Part shown: positions 36,200 to 47,685 of the stretch, piece by piece
Layout of the letters: each line of letters opens with the position of its first letter
How positions within the stretch are numbered: position 1 is the stretch's first letter
Assembly: GCA_009823505.1 (NCBI GenBank)
Contig: VZQC01004570.1
Coordinates: forward strand, 725,203 to 789,202
DNA: 64,000 bases
From: Rhizomys pruinosus
Lineage: Eukaryota > Chordata > Mammalia > Rodentia > Spalacidae
Direction: 5' to 3'
Program-made: the position numbers and the translations under genes
Notes under the pieces: generated by a model
The model's input: the letters and a program-made list of their open reading frames with translations, nothing else
Told to the model about the DNA's origin: nothing
Database searches by the model: none

Positions 36200-36840
36200 A
36201 CAACAACCCAAACAGATAATCCAATTTTAAATATGGGCAATAGACTTAAATATTTCTCAAAGAAGACATACAAATGGCCAAAAAGCATATGAAAAAATGC
36301 TCAGAGAAATGCCAATGAAAACTTCAAATGATAGGGGCTGGAGAGATGCTTCAGAGGTGAAGAGCACTGGCTGCTTTTGGAGAGGACCCAGGTTTGAATC
36401 TCCATACCCACAGGGAGGCTTACAACCATCTGTGCATCCAGTATCGGGGATCCAACACCCTCTTCCGACCTCCATGGATACTCCATGACACAGGAGCACT
36501 TACATACATGTAGGCAATACATTCATATACGTAAAATAAAAATGAAAAGTATTTTAAAACTATAACGATGTATCACCCTACTCTCAGTAAGAATGACTAT
36601 AATAAAAAGAGACACCAAGTTTAGCTAAGGGAATGTGGAGAAAAGGTGAACCATGTATAACATTGATAGAAATGTAAATAAGTAAAGGCATCATGGAAGA
36701 CAGCACAGAAGTTCCTCAAAAAATTAAACATAGATGTACCATATAATTGAGCAGTCTGCTCTGGCTTTATACAAAAGAAATGAAACCAGTACAGACAATA
36801 GACATCTACATTCCCTTGTTTAGGGCAATGCCACCCAGCT
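36200..36840 (+). mobile_element. Old L1 fragment (ORF2 3' region), split by a B2
   Basis: tttctcaaagaagacataca, aatggccaaaaagcatatga before, and gttcctcaaaaaattaaaca, accatataattgagcagtct after the B2, follow the conserved 3' end of mammalian L1 ORF2. Decayed. Confidence 0.8.
36331..36545 (+). mobile_element. B2 SINE nested in old L1
   Basis: ggggctggagagatgcttca start, then atccagtatcggggatccaa and tattttaaaac tail. Confidence 0.88.
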
Positions 36841-36849
36841 TAATTTATG

Positions 36850-37030
36850 ACTCTTCTTTCACGATCCCTAGCATTTTATACCTCCAAGCAAAGCACATTC
36901 CTATGACTGACTGATTGTGGCCTTACTTCCCAACCTAGACAGCAAATAACATCTGTGAGAACGGGAGTCTTATTTTAGCTTGGTGCCCCCAGCAACTAGC
37001 AGAAATTCCTTCCAAAAAGATGGAATGGAT
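36850..37030 (+). mobile_element. L2/MIR-like old repeat remnant
   Basis: atctgtgagaacgggagtct, then agcttggtgcccccagcaac, the typical 3' wording of L2/MIR. Confidence 0.5.
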
Positions 37031-37064
37031 GCCTTGGACACACCAGTTCTGTTGTAGTTCTGTT

Positions 37065-37178
37065 TTGCTTTTTTTTTTTTTTTGAGACAGAATCTCACTT
37101 TGTAGCCCACGCAGTCCTCACATTTCAGCCTTCCAAGTGTTGGGATTACTGGTGTAAACCACCATAACTGGTTAGTCC
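37065..37178 (-). mobile_element. B1-like SINE, antisense, old
   Basis: ttgagacagaatctcacttt...ttgggattactggtgtaaac. Confidence 0.75.
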
Positions 37179-37349
37179 ACCTGATTTAAGTACCTCTGAT
37201 AAAATTTTCAGTATTTGTGAAGGAATGAGACAAAGGACATTCTGGGCAAAGAACTAAGAATTTATTGTAATAAAAACATTGCAGAAAGTAAATATTGAAA
37301 CGTTATTTTGTTAAAGGGATCAGTGGCCTTAGTTTTTAAAACAATGACC

Positions 37350-37500
37350 TGTGCATTACTATTCTCTGACAGATTGAACTCCTCAAGGACAGAGAGCACA
37401 CCCGGTCACTGCTTTGTTATGAGCCTTTTCCTTCTACAAGTTGGGCTCTCCATAATTGATGATCATGCCCTTCTTGTTCTTTGTCTTAAATACTGAGCAA
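37350..37500 (+). mobile_element. L2/MIR-like remnant
   Basis: gattgaactcctcaaggaca, then gagagcacacccggtcac. Confidence 0.35.
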
Positions 37501-38130
37501 AATGTCCACTTAGTGAATTAATCTGCAGTTTTAAAGCCCATCCTTGAGTTTCTCTTGAAGTAGAACAAAGACTCTTCTCATATCAACAAATTATATACGA
37601 ATGGTGTTGGTGATAAAACTATAGAAGTTTGAAAAAAAACCTGTTTCAAATGAATTACAGTGTACTAAAGTGTTTTAAGAAATTTACGAGCCAGTGGCAT
37701 GAAAACATGTAAATGAAAAGGATGATTTTAGGTGAAATTGTACATTATTTCTTAGCAAAACAGCAGAGATAACTTATATTCAACATCCTGTGTTTACATG
37801 GAATAGAACAAACTGCAAGATGACAGTACTAAGTAAATAGAATATGTATGTAAATGGGGCTAGACTCCACATTTCAAATAAAGAGAAAAACTAAAATATT
37901 CCCACTGAAAAAGTAAGGGAAACGGGAACATGAGTACCTTCTAACAGAGGAACTGGGCTACATTATCAATGTTTTACAGTAACTCCTTGAATTTGAATTT
38001 AAGTCTGGCTTGGACAATACTGACGTAATGCCTTGTGTCCTTCTAGTTACACTATGTGAACAAGGAAACTAAAACAGTAGAATTGATCGTGTGTGTGTGT
38101 GTTTGTGTATGTGTATGATATAGAAGAAAT

Positions 38131-38150
38131 ATATATATATATATATATAT
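38131..38150. repeat. (AT)n microsatellite
   Basis: About ten AT units after agaagaaat. Confidence 0.95.
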
Positions 38151-38425
38151 CAGAATTAATTTATTAAATGTATTACTGAGCTCTAAACAAGCAAACACAA
38201 CACAGATTTCTAACAAAATCTTGTTTTACTATTACAAAAATAAACAAAAAAATCCTCTTATTAGAGGGCTTATCCTTCTAACAGCTAAAAATGTAAGCTA
38301 TGTGCTGGGTTCTTTGTTATACTTTTGCCACAAAGTTTTCTTATGTGATTTTCTAAGAAAAAAAACCTCCAAACTTTCTCACTGGAAACATCCTTTGGCA
38401 ATAATCAAGTGTGTGGTATTTTTTT

Positions 38426-38671
38426 TAAATTTTTTTTTTTTTTTATTTCTGTATGTGTACGAATGTATTGTCTGCATGCAAGTCTGTGCACCCGTGTCGT
38501 GCAATGCCGCGGAGGTCAGAAGTGGGCGTCGGATTCCCCTGGAGCTGGAGTTCTCCTGGAGTTGGAGTTTCAGACGGTTCTCAGCCGCCATGTGGGTGCT
38601 GGGGATCGAACCCGGGTCCTCTGCAAGAGCGGTCGGCGCTCTTAACCGCTAGGCCATCTCTCCAGCCCCAA
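38426..38671 (-). mobile_element. B2 SINE (young subfamily), antisense
   Basis: Reverse strand starts ggggctggagagatggccta. Target-site duplication tgtgtggtattttttt at 38410-38425 and 38672-38687. Two internal 17-bp units. The 143-aa plus-strand frame at 38221-38652 is mostly translation of this SINE. Confidence 0.94.
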
Positions 38672-39344
38672 TGTGTGGTATTTTTTTAGAGTCCCAGAAG
38701 CATTTTTTTCAGATATAACTACTACTCCTGTTTCAAGAAAATGAAAACAGTGATGCAAAACTCAAGGTTGTCAGGTGGGAATGACTTCTGGACAAATTTC
38801 TTTTACCAAACTGCTGTTATTCTTATGTTTTGAGATCATTTAGCACCATCTTGGCTTGTTTATATTGTAAACAAGCTTACTAGGCCTTAGGCTCCATCTA
38901 CAATCTAAACATATAGACTTAATCGATCATGACTCTTCTGTGCCCTTTATCTAGAACTCTGTGTATTTGTGTTTGTGTGTGTGTATGTGTGTGTCCATGC
39001 ACGTGCGTGCACGAACATGCATGTGTGTTGTAGCTATCAAGTACTTCAAGCGGTGAAGATTCATTGAAAGCAATGAGACTTATCCTATCTGTATTTCAGA
39101 AAGGTAGGATTAGAATGGATAACATTTGTTTGTGCTTGTGTGTGCTGTTCTAGGTTGGAGAGGTCAGAATGGGCAAAATCCTTCTCTGAAAAGATAAGGG
39201 TTCACCATTTCATGCTGGATATATGGTTTCAGTAAAGAGAGCAAAGCCTTTATTCGAGCTCCTGCTCTTAGTTTAAATGGATGCTAAGAGTCAGGCTGTT
39301 TTTGTTCAAGCATCACTATAATGTGACATCACACCACTGCACTG

Positions 39345-39545
39345 TCATCCTCTGACTCCACCACCTACCACCTGAGAGAGTAGACTCAGAGATGTTACTC
39401 ACCCTCTCTGTGTCTCAATCTCCTTCTTAGAAAACTGGATCTAACAATGTCTCATATTCCTGAGGGTACTAGTAGGATTAAATAAGAAGAAAAGAAAAAT
39501 GTTCAGAGTAGACTTAAGCTAAATAAATGTCATTATTATTATCAA
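39345..39545 (+). mobile_element. MIR element
   Basis: gatgttactcaccctctctg, tgtctcaatctccttcttag, aaaactggatctaacaatg, gtaggattaaataaga, aataaatgtcattattatta: MIR core order, well preserved. Confidence 0.75.
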
Positions 39546-39679
39546 AATGCTCTACTAGTATACATTCCCAAACATCAGTAGTGTGTTTCCAAAGGAATAC
39601 AGAGGGCTTGTTGTCGTCCATGTCCATGTCCAAGGTCTGGCTTCTCCTGCCTTTGGGGAAACTGCCAGTCCTTACTCTT

Positions 39680-39827
39680 TTTTCTTTTTTGGTATTTTTG
39701 AGGCAGGGTCTCCCTTTTAGTACCAGCAGTCCTAGAGCTCACTCTGTAGACCAGGCTGGCCTTGAACTCACAGAGATCCTCTACCTCCTAAGTGCTGGTA
39801 TTTAAGGTGCATGCCACCATGCCCGGC
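39680..39827 (-). mobile_element. B1 SINE, antisense, complete
   Basis: Target-site duplication gccagtccttactctt at 39664-39679 and 39828-39843. Plus strand gaggcagggtctccctttta to ccaccatgcccgg. Confidence 0.94.
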
Positions 39828-40247
39828 GCCAGTCCTTACTCTTATTTGTAAGCTTAGCTTCACAATGGCAGTATACCTGCACATCTTGTCCAATAGGTCA
39901 TTAAGCTCATCAGGACTGTGCAGGCCATACTTGCATGCTACAGCAGGGCTCCAGGACTCTGAATTGGTGACACTTGCAGAGACTTTTCCTATCTGATCAC
40001 TAAGCACATAGCCTGGGGGAGCTTAAGCCAGGGAAGCTCTGTCTGCGCAGCTCTCAGCATAGGGCTTAATGGTAACCCAATTAAAATGTAATTATAACCA
40101 AGATGACCAAAGGGCACTAAATCCTAGGCCCCTTTCCAAGTTGCTGGCACCTCACCAGCCAGTGGAAAGGGAAAGAGCTTAAGTAACATCACACACCAGG
40201 GAGTATAGAGCTAGACTAAGTTTTATTTCTGAAATATAGAACTGTAA

Positions 40248-40345
40248 GATGGGTGTGGTAGTATGTGCCTATAATCCTAGCACTTAGGAAACTGAGACGA
40301 GAGAATGAAAGTTTAAGATAGAAAGCAAGACCCTGCCACAATCAA
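40248..40345 (+). mobile_element. B1-like SINE, old
   Basis: gatgggtgtggtagtatgtg, cctataatcctagcacttag. Confidence 0.7.
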
Positions 40346-40587
40346 GCAATCAATTGTTCATAAGATCCTCAGTTCAATTCTCAGAACCACACAAAAACGA
40401 GGAGGAAACTAAAGTTGCTCACAGGGGTCATGGAACAAATTAAATTGATTTCATAGGTCTCTAAACTCCACAAAGTTGTGAGCTATTTCAAAGCAAGGAC
40501 TATGTCTCACTCCTAGCTACATTCTAAGGAGCCATTGTAGTTTTCTGATACAAGGAAATTTGATGAACTAATAGTATTATATAAATT

Positions 40588-40735
40588 TGGGGGGGGGGGT
40601 TGAGACAGGGTTTCCCTTTAGTCCCAGCTGGCCTGGAGCTCACTATGTAGACCAGGCTGGCCTTGAACTCACAGAGATCCACTTGCCTCTGCCTCCAGAG
40701 TGCTGGGATTAAAGGCATGTGCCACCACGCTAGGC
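40588..40735 (-). mobile_element. B1 SINE, antisense
   Basis: gagacagggtttccctttag...ccaccacgctaggcc, preceded by a G-run. Confidence 0.9.
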
Positions 40736-40754
40736 CTCATATAATTTTTTTTAC

Positions 40755-40890
40755 TGCCAGATAGAGTAGTAGACACATATAATTCCATAATTTGGGAGGC
40801 TGGGCCAAGAGGATTGTCAGTTTGAAGCCATTCTCTGCTACATAGGGCATTCGAGACCAGCCTGGGCCACAAAGCAAGATCCTGTTGACA
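40755..40890 (+). mobile_element. Old B1-like SINE
   Basis: ataattccataatttgggag, ttcgagaccagcctgggcca. Confidence 0.65.
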
Positions 40891-40901
40891 ATCAATTTTT
40901 A

Positions 40902-41125
40902 AGGGGACTAGTTAGGCAGTTAAGAGCACTGACTGCTCCTCTAGAAGACCTGGGTTTGATTCCTAGCACCCAAATGGTGGCTAACACGTGTCTGTAACTA
41001 TAGTTCTAGGGGATCCAACACCCTCTTCTGACTTTGCAGTCACTGTATGACACAGATGCACTTACACATATGCAGGAAATACACTCATACTCATAAAATA
41101 AAAATAATAAAATACTGAAAAACAA
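40902..41125 (+). mobile_element. B2 SINE (older type)
   Basis: actagttaggcagttaagag, cactgactgctcctctagaa, gtttgattcctagcacccaa. Confidence 0.85.
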
Positions 41126-41205
41126 AACAATTATTAAAATATTTCTTATAGACTTCATTTTGGGGTCTTCATTGTATACTGAGTGCATGTGTGTGCATGC
41201 ACACG

Positions 41206-41233
41206 CAGACACACACACACACACACACACACA
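41206..41233 (+). repeat. (CA)n microsatellite
   Basis: Uninterrupted CA run. Confidence 0.95.
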
Positions 41234-42263
41234 GAGTCCTCATGTTACACCTCTACCCTATGGCTACTTCGATAAACAGACTAAATAGGACCTAGTCTCT
41301 CATGATATCCCAAATGAACAAGGAATGGTCAAAGTCACTTACATCAGGAACCATGAAAATCAAGATGGAATCCTGAAGTGTTGGTGGTCCTGGGGAACTA
41401 AAACCAACAGGCTCACTGACAAATATAAAACACTACACTTAATAGTAGAATACACATTTTTTTCAAGTTACAATTTGAATAAGAAAAGAACAATGGGAGT
41501 CAAAATGAAGATGAAGCCAATGTTGGAATTACCAGGAAATAATCATAAAGCAACTGAACCATGTGAAAAATCCTAATCAAAATCTTTTGTCTCTAACTAA
41601 AGAATAGCCCAGAAAGATTTGAAGACTATATCCACTCCACTCTAGCCCAATGAATCAGTATAAATTTCAATACTGAGTTCAATAAGTAAGAATACAGTAT
41701 AAACTGATATACTCAATGAAGCATAAATCAAGGTCAATGACCTTAGAGGAAAACCAATTACTGCCATTTTCCTAAACCAATATAATTTCTAACTGTGTTC
41801 GAAATACTTATACCCACAGATAAGTGTAGCTATCTCCCCTCATCCAAGATTCTTCTGACAGCAGATAGAGACCATCACAGGGATCTACGATTGACAAAAT
41901 GCAGAGAATAAGAGTACCATGGGGTGCTCAACTGGTACCTCTACAATGCAGCCCCTACACCTAAGGCTCCGGAAACATCAAGGAGGAATGGGCAGAAAGA
42001 TTGTAAGATCCAGAAGATGAGGATGCCTGATACTAGATAGTGTTTTTAGACATGGCAGGAATGCTACAACCATGAAATCTCAACAATATGACTAAACAAG
42101 ACCTGCGTGGTGACAACAATAGTTGACATGCCAACATCGATGGGGGAAATTTCAATAGGTCCCTACTCCTGGATGAAGGAAATCAATGGCTGCTAAGAGA
42201 ATGGGAATCTGTTTTCTTTAGTGACAAGCACCATTAGAAGCTATCCAATCCAAAGTGCACGTG

Positions 42264-42303
42264 CACACGCGCGCGCGCACACACGCACACACACACACAC
42301 ACC
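42264..42303 (+). repeat. (CA)n/(CG)n alternating purine-pyrimidine tract
   Basis: gtgcacacgcgcgcgcgcac then CA repeats; potential Z-DNA former. Confidence 0.92.
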
Positions 42304-42344
42304 ACTAAAAAGACTCAGTAAGTTGTGTATGTGCACACATATAT

Positions 42345-42349
<5 letters not shown>

Positions 42350-42377
<28 letters not shown>
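42350..42377. repeat. (TA)n microsatellite
   Basis: About 13 TA units in the gtgtatatata...tatgtatg context. Confidence 0.95.
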
Positions 42378-42384
<7 letters not shown>

Positions 42385-42534
42385 ACAATAATGATTAAAG
42401 AAGAAGTCATGAATTTATGAGGGAGTGAGGGGGCACAGGAGGAGCTGAATAGAGAAAACAAGGGGTGGAAATAATGTAAATACAGTACTTATGTATAAAA
42501 TTCTCAAAAATCAAATTTAAAAAATGACAGAGAA

Positions 42535-42640
42535 CAATTGAGGCAGACACATGGTATCAACCTCTGGCTTCCACAATTGCTTGCACAGGCAAGCACACTC
42601 TCACACAGGTGCATATACCCATATATTACATATAAAACAA
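42535..42640 (+). mobile_element. B4/B3-like SINE 3' fragment
   Basis: caattgaggcagacacatgg, tatcaacctctggcttccac, acacaggtgcatataccc. Confidence 0.45.
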
Positions 42641-42944
42641 TGCCACCATACAAAATCCCAAATCAATCAAACAATAAACAACCTTGTTTCAAAAGGGTTA
42701 TGTACTGTATTGTTCACTTAAATAGCATCCCTGAAATGAAAAAAATTACACAGGTAAAGATTACTAACTTCCAGAGATCAGGGAGAAGGAAAGGTAGTCC
42801 TGATAAAACTGTAGTGTATTTTGACTGTAGGGTGCATATAAATTATAAAATTACACATAAGTAAACACAACAAGTGCACAGAAAATCAGGTCAATGGATA
42901 ATAATACTGTCAGTTTTCTAGCTATAAAATTATGCTAAAATTAG

Positions 42945-43072
42945 CCAGATATGGTTCTATTTATAGTATTTGGATGCTAAAGAAAGACCAGAAGTTCAAG
43001 GTCACCCTTGGCTACATCTTGAATTTGAGACCAGTATGGGCTACATTAGATTCTGTTTGAAAACACCAAAAT
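42945..43072 (+). mobile_element. Old B1-like SINE
   Basis: gccagatatggttctattta, aagttcaaggtcacccttgg, gaccagtatgggctacatta. Confidence 0.6.
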
Positions 43073-43079
43073 AAGAGTT

Positions 43080-43290
43080 GAGGCTAGAGAGATGGATGAG
43101 TAGTTAAGAGAACTGTCTGTTCTTCCAAAGGATCTAGGCTCAGTTCCCAGCACCCACATGGTAGTTAACAACTATTTGTTACTCCAGTTCTAGGGGATCT
43201 GTCTCTTCTGGCCTCTTGGGCACTGCATGCACAGGTGCACTTACATACATGAAGAAAAAAACACTCATGTACATAAAATAAAAATAAATA
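43080..43290 (+). mobile_element. B2 SINE (older type)
   Basis: gaggctagagagatggatga start. cccagcacccacatggtagt and an aaaataaaaataaat tail. Confidence 0.87.
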
Positions 43291-43297
43291 AATATAT

Positions 43298-43458
43298 TTA
43301 TTCTTGAGGCAGGGTCTCCTTGTAATCCTGCCTGCCCTGGAACTCAATATATAGACCAGGTAGGCCTCAATATCACTGAGATCTGCCTGCCTCTGCCTCT
43401 CACAGATATGCACCTACCTCTGCCTCCACTGGGATTAAAGGAATGTGTCACCATGTCT
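43298..43458 (-). mobile_element. B1 SINE, antisense, with a short internal duplication
   Basis: tgaggcagggtctccttgta...gggattaaaggaatgtgtca, with the gcctctgcctct-type box partly repeated. Confidence 0.8.
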
Positions 43459-43479
43459 GAAGATAAGTTATCTAAAAAA

Positions 43480-43685
43480 AAAAAACAGTTGGACATGTAA
43501 CTCAGTTTGGCAGAATGCTTGCCTAGCATGCATAATGACCCAAGTTCAATCCTCAACACTGCATAAAACAGCCACGATGGCACACACCTGTAATCCCAGC
43601 AGTAGAAATGTAGAGACAGGGAATCAGAAGTTCAAGGTCATCCTCAAATACACACTGAGTTCGAGACCACATTTAGGTTTGGTTA
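43480..43685 (+). mobile_element. B4-type (ID + B1) SINE
   Basis: ID-like half (gttggacatgtaactcagtt, tgcttgcctagcatgcataa) followed by a B1-like half (cacacacctgtaatcccagc, gttcaaggtcatcctcaaat). Confidence 0.7.
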
Positions 43686-43689
43686 TACA

Positions 43690-44565
43690 AATTATGCTGT
43701 GGGTGAAGAGGTCATAGATCCTAGGGAAAACTCTGCCATATATATGGACAAGTGAAAAATTTTACTATATGCTAAATATGGATTCTTATATTTATGGACC
43801 AGTATACCATACATTACTCATCAAAGAAGCTTATTTTTGCAACAGATGGAGGCTACTGCAGAATTCCATAGCTGATCACACACAGAGAATATAAGTCTGA
43901 GAGATGCCAGCCCCTAGGTGACATATCTACAGTGGAACCTCTATACCTAAGGCTCATGGAACATAGTGGAACAGAGGGTAGAGAGAATGCTAGCACATCC
44001 CTCAGCTCTCACCAGCGAAACCTCCTTATACAACAGAATGTGATGCACACTGTGTAGAAGGCCACAACTGGCTAAGTTTTAGAGATTAAGATGCTGCATA
44101 GTGTGCATCCTTGGATAGGACTCCTATATTAAACCTCACCCACCCAAGCTCGGGGACCTTTGTGGAAGAAGGGAAAGAGTGTAAGAGCCACGGTTGCCCA
44201 TGAACATAAGGAAACAGAAGCTTTTAGGCCTCTGGAAGATTGCTCATGTGAATGTGTGGCAATAGTGTTGTTGAGCTCAAGATCCATGCCAAGTCAATCA
44301 GACAAGGGCCCAGAATGAAGTGAGGGAAATAAGCAGCAGGCTAGCCATAGTCTGGGAACTGCTGAAGACTGATTAGTACTGGGTGAGGGAAAGTAGACTT
44401 CCTTAAAATCTAGATAGGCTGACTAGACACCAGTGGATGAACTTGCAACAAAGGATATCTGGGTACAAATGCTTGCCCAGATGATACTTAACATGTATGG
44501 TGGAATACAAGAGGTCCAGTGGGGGTATGTGGGGCATGGATTGGGGAGGTAGTTAAATGTGATTA
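43690..44565 (+). repeat. Dispersed rodent repeat, copy A
   Basis: Shares blocks in the same order with 44990-45945: catagatcctagggaaa / catagaccgtagagaaa, actcatcaaagaagcttatt / actcatcagaggagtttatt, ctatacctaaggctc / cgacacctagaacaag, gactgattagtactgggtga / gctgattagtgctgggtgag, gctgactaga. Confidence 0.8.
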
Positions 44566-44989
44566 AGAACTGTTGTAGTGCCAGACAGGAGAAACCTTCC
44601 TTTAAGTTGTTGTCCAGGGTACTCCAAGAGACTACCAAAATTACACAGGCTATTGCCATAGCCCTTGATTACCTCCCAGAACTTGAAGGTAAGATCCTAT
44701 TGCTGAAGACAGGATATACTTTGGAAACAAGATTTGGAGCAACAGAGCTGGAACTGACCTGGAAGCCATCTCCTCTGAGGGCTTGCTCTCATAGCTTTGT
44801 AGAGCACTATACAAGCTTCTAAGGGAGAACAGCAATCAGTGCTTCAACACCGGCTTTAACACCAAATAACCACATCAATGACTCGTACATTAAATGACAT
44901 TGGTACCAGTAGTGGCAGTTTTATCTTGGGGGGGGGCAATCAACAGCTACCTAACTGGACTTAAAGACCACTTAATGGGAGGAAACTTA

Positions 44990-45945
44990 GTTATGGTATT
45001 GTAAACATAGCCAAACATACATGGATAGAGAGCTCATAGACCGTAGAGAAAGCCCTAAGGCTGTCAACATCCTTAGACTAATGTAACATCTTACTAAGTG
45101 CCTAATATGTATCCTTATATTTACAGTCAAGTATCCCAGTCACCACTCATCAGAGGAGTTTATTTTACAACAGAGACTATTACAGAGTCCCACAAATAGT
45201 CACACAAAGACATTTTCTTTGAATTGCCCAAGCCTAAGTGGCACATCTCCAATATAACCTCGACACCTAGAACAAGGGGTAAAGAGGACACTAATGAATC
45301 TCGCAACTCTCATTAATGAAGCTTCCTCACGCAATGGAGGGTCAGGAATACAAACAGATACAAATGGCCAAACAACAGAGAGTAGGAGTTTGCAGAGCAT
45401 GGGTCCTTGAACAGGTTCCCCAAATTAAACTACCCCTACCCAGGTCTCAGGGACCCTGTGGAAGAGGAGGCGGAAGAAGGAGCTAGGGAGGAGGTACATG
45501 GCCATATGGAAATAGAGTCCTACAGACTCCTGGGACCCTGCTCATATGAACCTGCTCATACCTACCTACAGTGGTGGTATCATGCACAAGTCCCATGCAA
45601 ACTCAAGCAGACAAAAACCCACCATGAACTGGGGAAATGGGCAGCAGACTCCAATCTTAGCAGAAGAAATATTGGCAGCTGATTAGTGCTGGGTGAGGAA
45701 GAGCTGGTCTTCTTAAAGTGAGGAACTCTAGATGGGCTGACTAGATTTCAGTGGATAAATACACACTGAGGAACATCTGGTGACACACTTGACACAATGG
45801 GCCTTGGCACAAATGACAGGGCATATGAATTCCAGTAGGAGGCTGTGAGACAGTGACAATGGGAAGGGGGTATATAGATGATTAAGGTTGATTTAGATGT
45901 TCTGTATGAATTACACAAAATTCAATAATTTTCTTAAAATGATGA
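44990..45945 (+). repeat. Dispersed rodent repeat, copy B, next to copy A
   Basis: Homologous to copy A in the same orientation, ending gatgttctgtatgaattaca, caaaattcaataattttct. The 91-aa frame at 45407-45682 is repeat-derived: the antisense of the same unit at 28.5-29.1 kb translates alike (HMNLQHWYQ...). Confidence 0.8.
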
Positions 45946-45999
45946 ATATATTTCTTTGAGGTGTCAGAGAATTGATCTAAGTTGTAATCTGTTTACTTC

Positions 46000-46002
<3 letters not shown>

Positions 46003-46041
<39 letters not shown>

Positions 46042-46046
46042 TGTAG
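46003..46046 (+). repeat. (GT)n microsatellite
   Basis: GT run with one A interruption. Confidence 0.95.
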
Positions 46047-46313
46047 GCCAGAGATCGACATGGAGTATCTCTCAATTTCTCTCTCCATCTTATTTTTTCA
46101 GTCTCTCACTGAATCTGGAGCTCACTGAAAAGCTTGATTGTTTGGACCAGAGAGCCTCCTGGGGCTCCTTCAGGCTCCATCTTCCAGTGCTGGGATTACA
46201 GGCAAGAGTCACCACACCTAGCTTTTTTATGTGGTGAATGGGGATCCAAGCTCAGGGGTCCCAATGCTTATGCAGCAAACACTTTCGCCACTGAGCCAGT
46301 CCCCCAGCCCTCT
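46047..46313 (-). mobile_element. B4A-like SINE, antisense, near complete
   Basis: ggccagagatcgacatggag, ctcactgaatctggagctca, gtgctgggattacaggcaag, atggggatccaagctcaggg, gccactgagccagtccccca in order. Confidence 0.8.
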
Positions 46314-46605
46314 TTTCTTTTAATGGATTTTGTAACTAGTTAATATATTTTACAATCTGCATACTTTCTAAATGTCACTTATATTCACATTTTTGTAAAT
46401 CTCTGTAACCAAAAGATTTCTACATGCTCCATTTATTTTCTGTGACAAATTCATGTTTCAAAAAGAGAAAGATAAGTATAAAATCTAATAAAAATTTTTA
46501 AAAATTAAAAAATGCTGTGATTTACTATTTACTAGGTGAGAGATATACAGAACCTATTATTTCTCAAATTGTATTCGAATGTGTAATTACGTCAGAATAA
46601 AAAGT

Positions 46606-46642
46606 TTAGCAACAATAACAACAACAACAACAACAACAACAA
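46606..46642 (+). repeat. (CAA)n microsatellite
   Basis: About eleven caa/aac units. Confidence 0.95.
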
Positions 46643-46790
46643 ACTCCATGTGAAAGTGAACATGAAACAGGAAGTGATGGTGGCAGTGTCCAATCTGATT
46701 CCAAGGCTTCAGAAGTTTTACCACTTCCAAAAAGAAAACCTAAAACCTATCCTTTAAAAAAGGCTAAGTTTTCCAAATGATACTATTTCA
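46643..46790 (+). pseudogene. Possible short processed-pseudogene remnant, unidentified
   Basis: One plus-strand frame reads ESEHETGSDGGSVQSDSKA then SEVLPLPKRKPKTYPL and KKAKFSK before a stop. The acidic-then-basic composition looks like real protein, but I cannot identify a parent and no start or other exon is visible. Confidence 0.25.
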
Positions 46791-46916
46791 ACCATCAGAA
46801 CAAGAGGATTTGGAGTAGTAAGTTTAATGTATTGTTCCCATATCCTTCCTTCCCATAGTTCCCTAGAGTAGGAAGAAGTTTATTTGAAGAGCACAGCCAT
46901 TAAGAAGGGAGATTGA

Positions 46917-47165
46917 GGGGCTGGAGAGATGGCCTAGTGGTTAAGAGCGCCGACCGCTCTTACAGAGGACCCGGGTTCGATCCCCAGCACCCACATGGCG
47001 GCTGAGAACCGTCCGAAGCTCCAATTCCAGGAGAACTCCAGTTCCAGGGGAATCCGAGACCCTCTTCTGACCTCCGCGGCGTTGCACGACACGGGTGCAC
47101 AAACCTGCATGCAGACAGTACATTCATACACATACAGAAATAAATAAAATTAATAAAAAAAAAAA
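46917..47165 (+). mobile_element. B2 SINE (young subfamily), complete
   Basis: ggggctggagagatggccta start. Near-identical flanks aagaagggagat(t/a)ga at 46902-46916 and 47166-47180. Two internal 17-bp units. CpGs preserved (gagcgccgaccgctctta). Confidence 0.95.
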
Positions 47166-47185
47166 AAGAAGGGAGATAGAGGGGT

Positions 47186-47402
47186 AGGGGACTGGAGAGA
47201 TGGCTCAGTAGTTAGAACACTGGCTATTCTTGCAGAGGACCTGAGTTCCATTCCCAGCACCCACATGGTGGCTAACAGCAATCTATAACGCCAGTTCTGG
47301 GGGAATCCAAGGCCTTCTTCTGACCTTTGCAGGCATTGCACAACATGAGTGTACTTACACTGATGCACGCAATACATTCATAAACATGGAATAAAAATAA
47401 TA
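47186..47402 (+). mobile_element. B2 SINE (older type)
   Basis: ggggactggagagatggctc start, cccagcacccacatggtggc, A-rich end. Confidence 0.88.
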
Positions 47403-47554
47403 AAATATTTTTATAAAAGAAGGGGGTGAGAAGTCCATACATTCTGCACATCTGAAAATCATGGGTATATCTGTGATCCTACTACATGCACTGAAGGATG
47501 CTAATACTAGAACCATGTCATAGAGTCAATCCACATGAGTTTCAAAAAATTGTG

Positions 47555-47685
47555 ATTACAGTGCATTTGCTTCATGGGTGGGAGGTGGGGAAGTGTCTCA
47601 TACTATATCTCAGGTTGGGCAAGAACTCACTGTGCTTGCCCTACCTGTGCCTCCTTGAGCTACCACACCCAGCTTATTTTGCTTA
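47555..47685 (-). mobile_element. B1-like SINE, antisense, strongly decayed
   Basis: gtctcatactatatctcagg, then ctgtgcctccttgagctacc and acacccagctt. Confidence 0.45.

Larger units (their letters stand above)
41281..42515 (+). mobile_element. Probable L1-related dispersed repeat, decayed
   Basis: Contains ctacacctaaggctccggaa, catgaaatctcaacaatatg, actaaacaagacctgcgtgg, gttgacatgccaacatcgat and an end with a (CA)n/(TA)n run, gagggagtgagggggcacag and an A-rich tail. I recall this order from rodent L1 (Lx-type) 3' ends. The family name is unconfirmed. Confidence 0.5.

Noticed and set aside
38221..38652. 143-residue plus-strand open frame
   Set aside because: Mostly the antisense translation of a young B2 SINE, with the same peptides (CMQVCAPVSCNAAEVR type) as at 8.8 and 46.9 kb.
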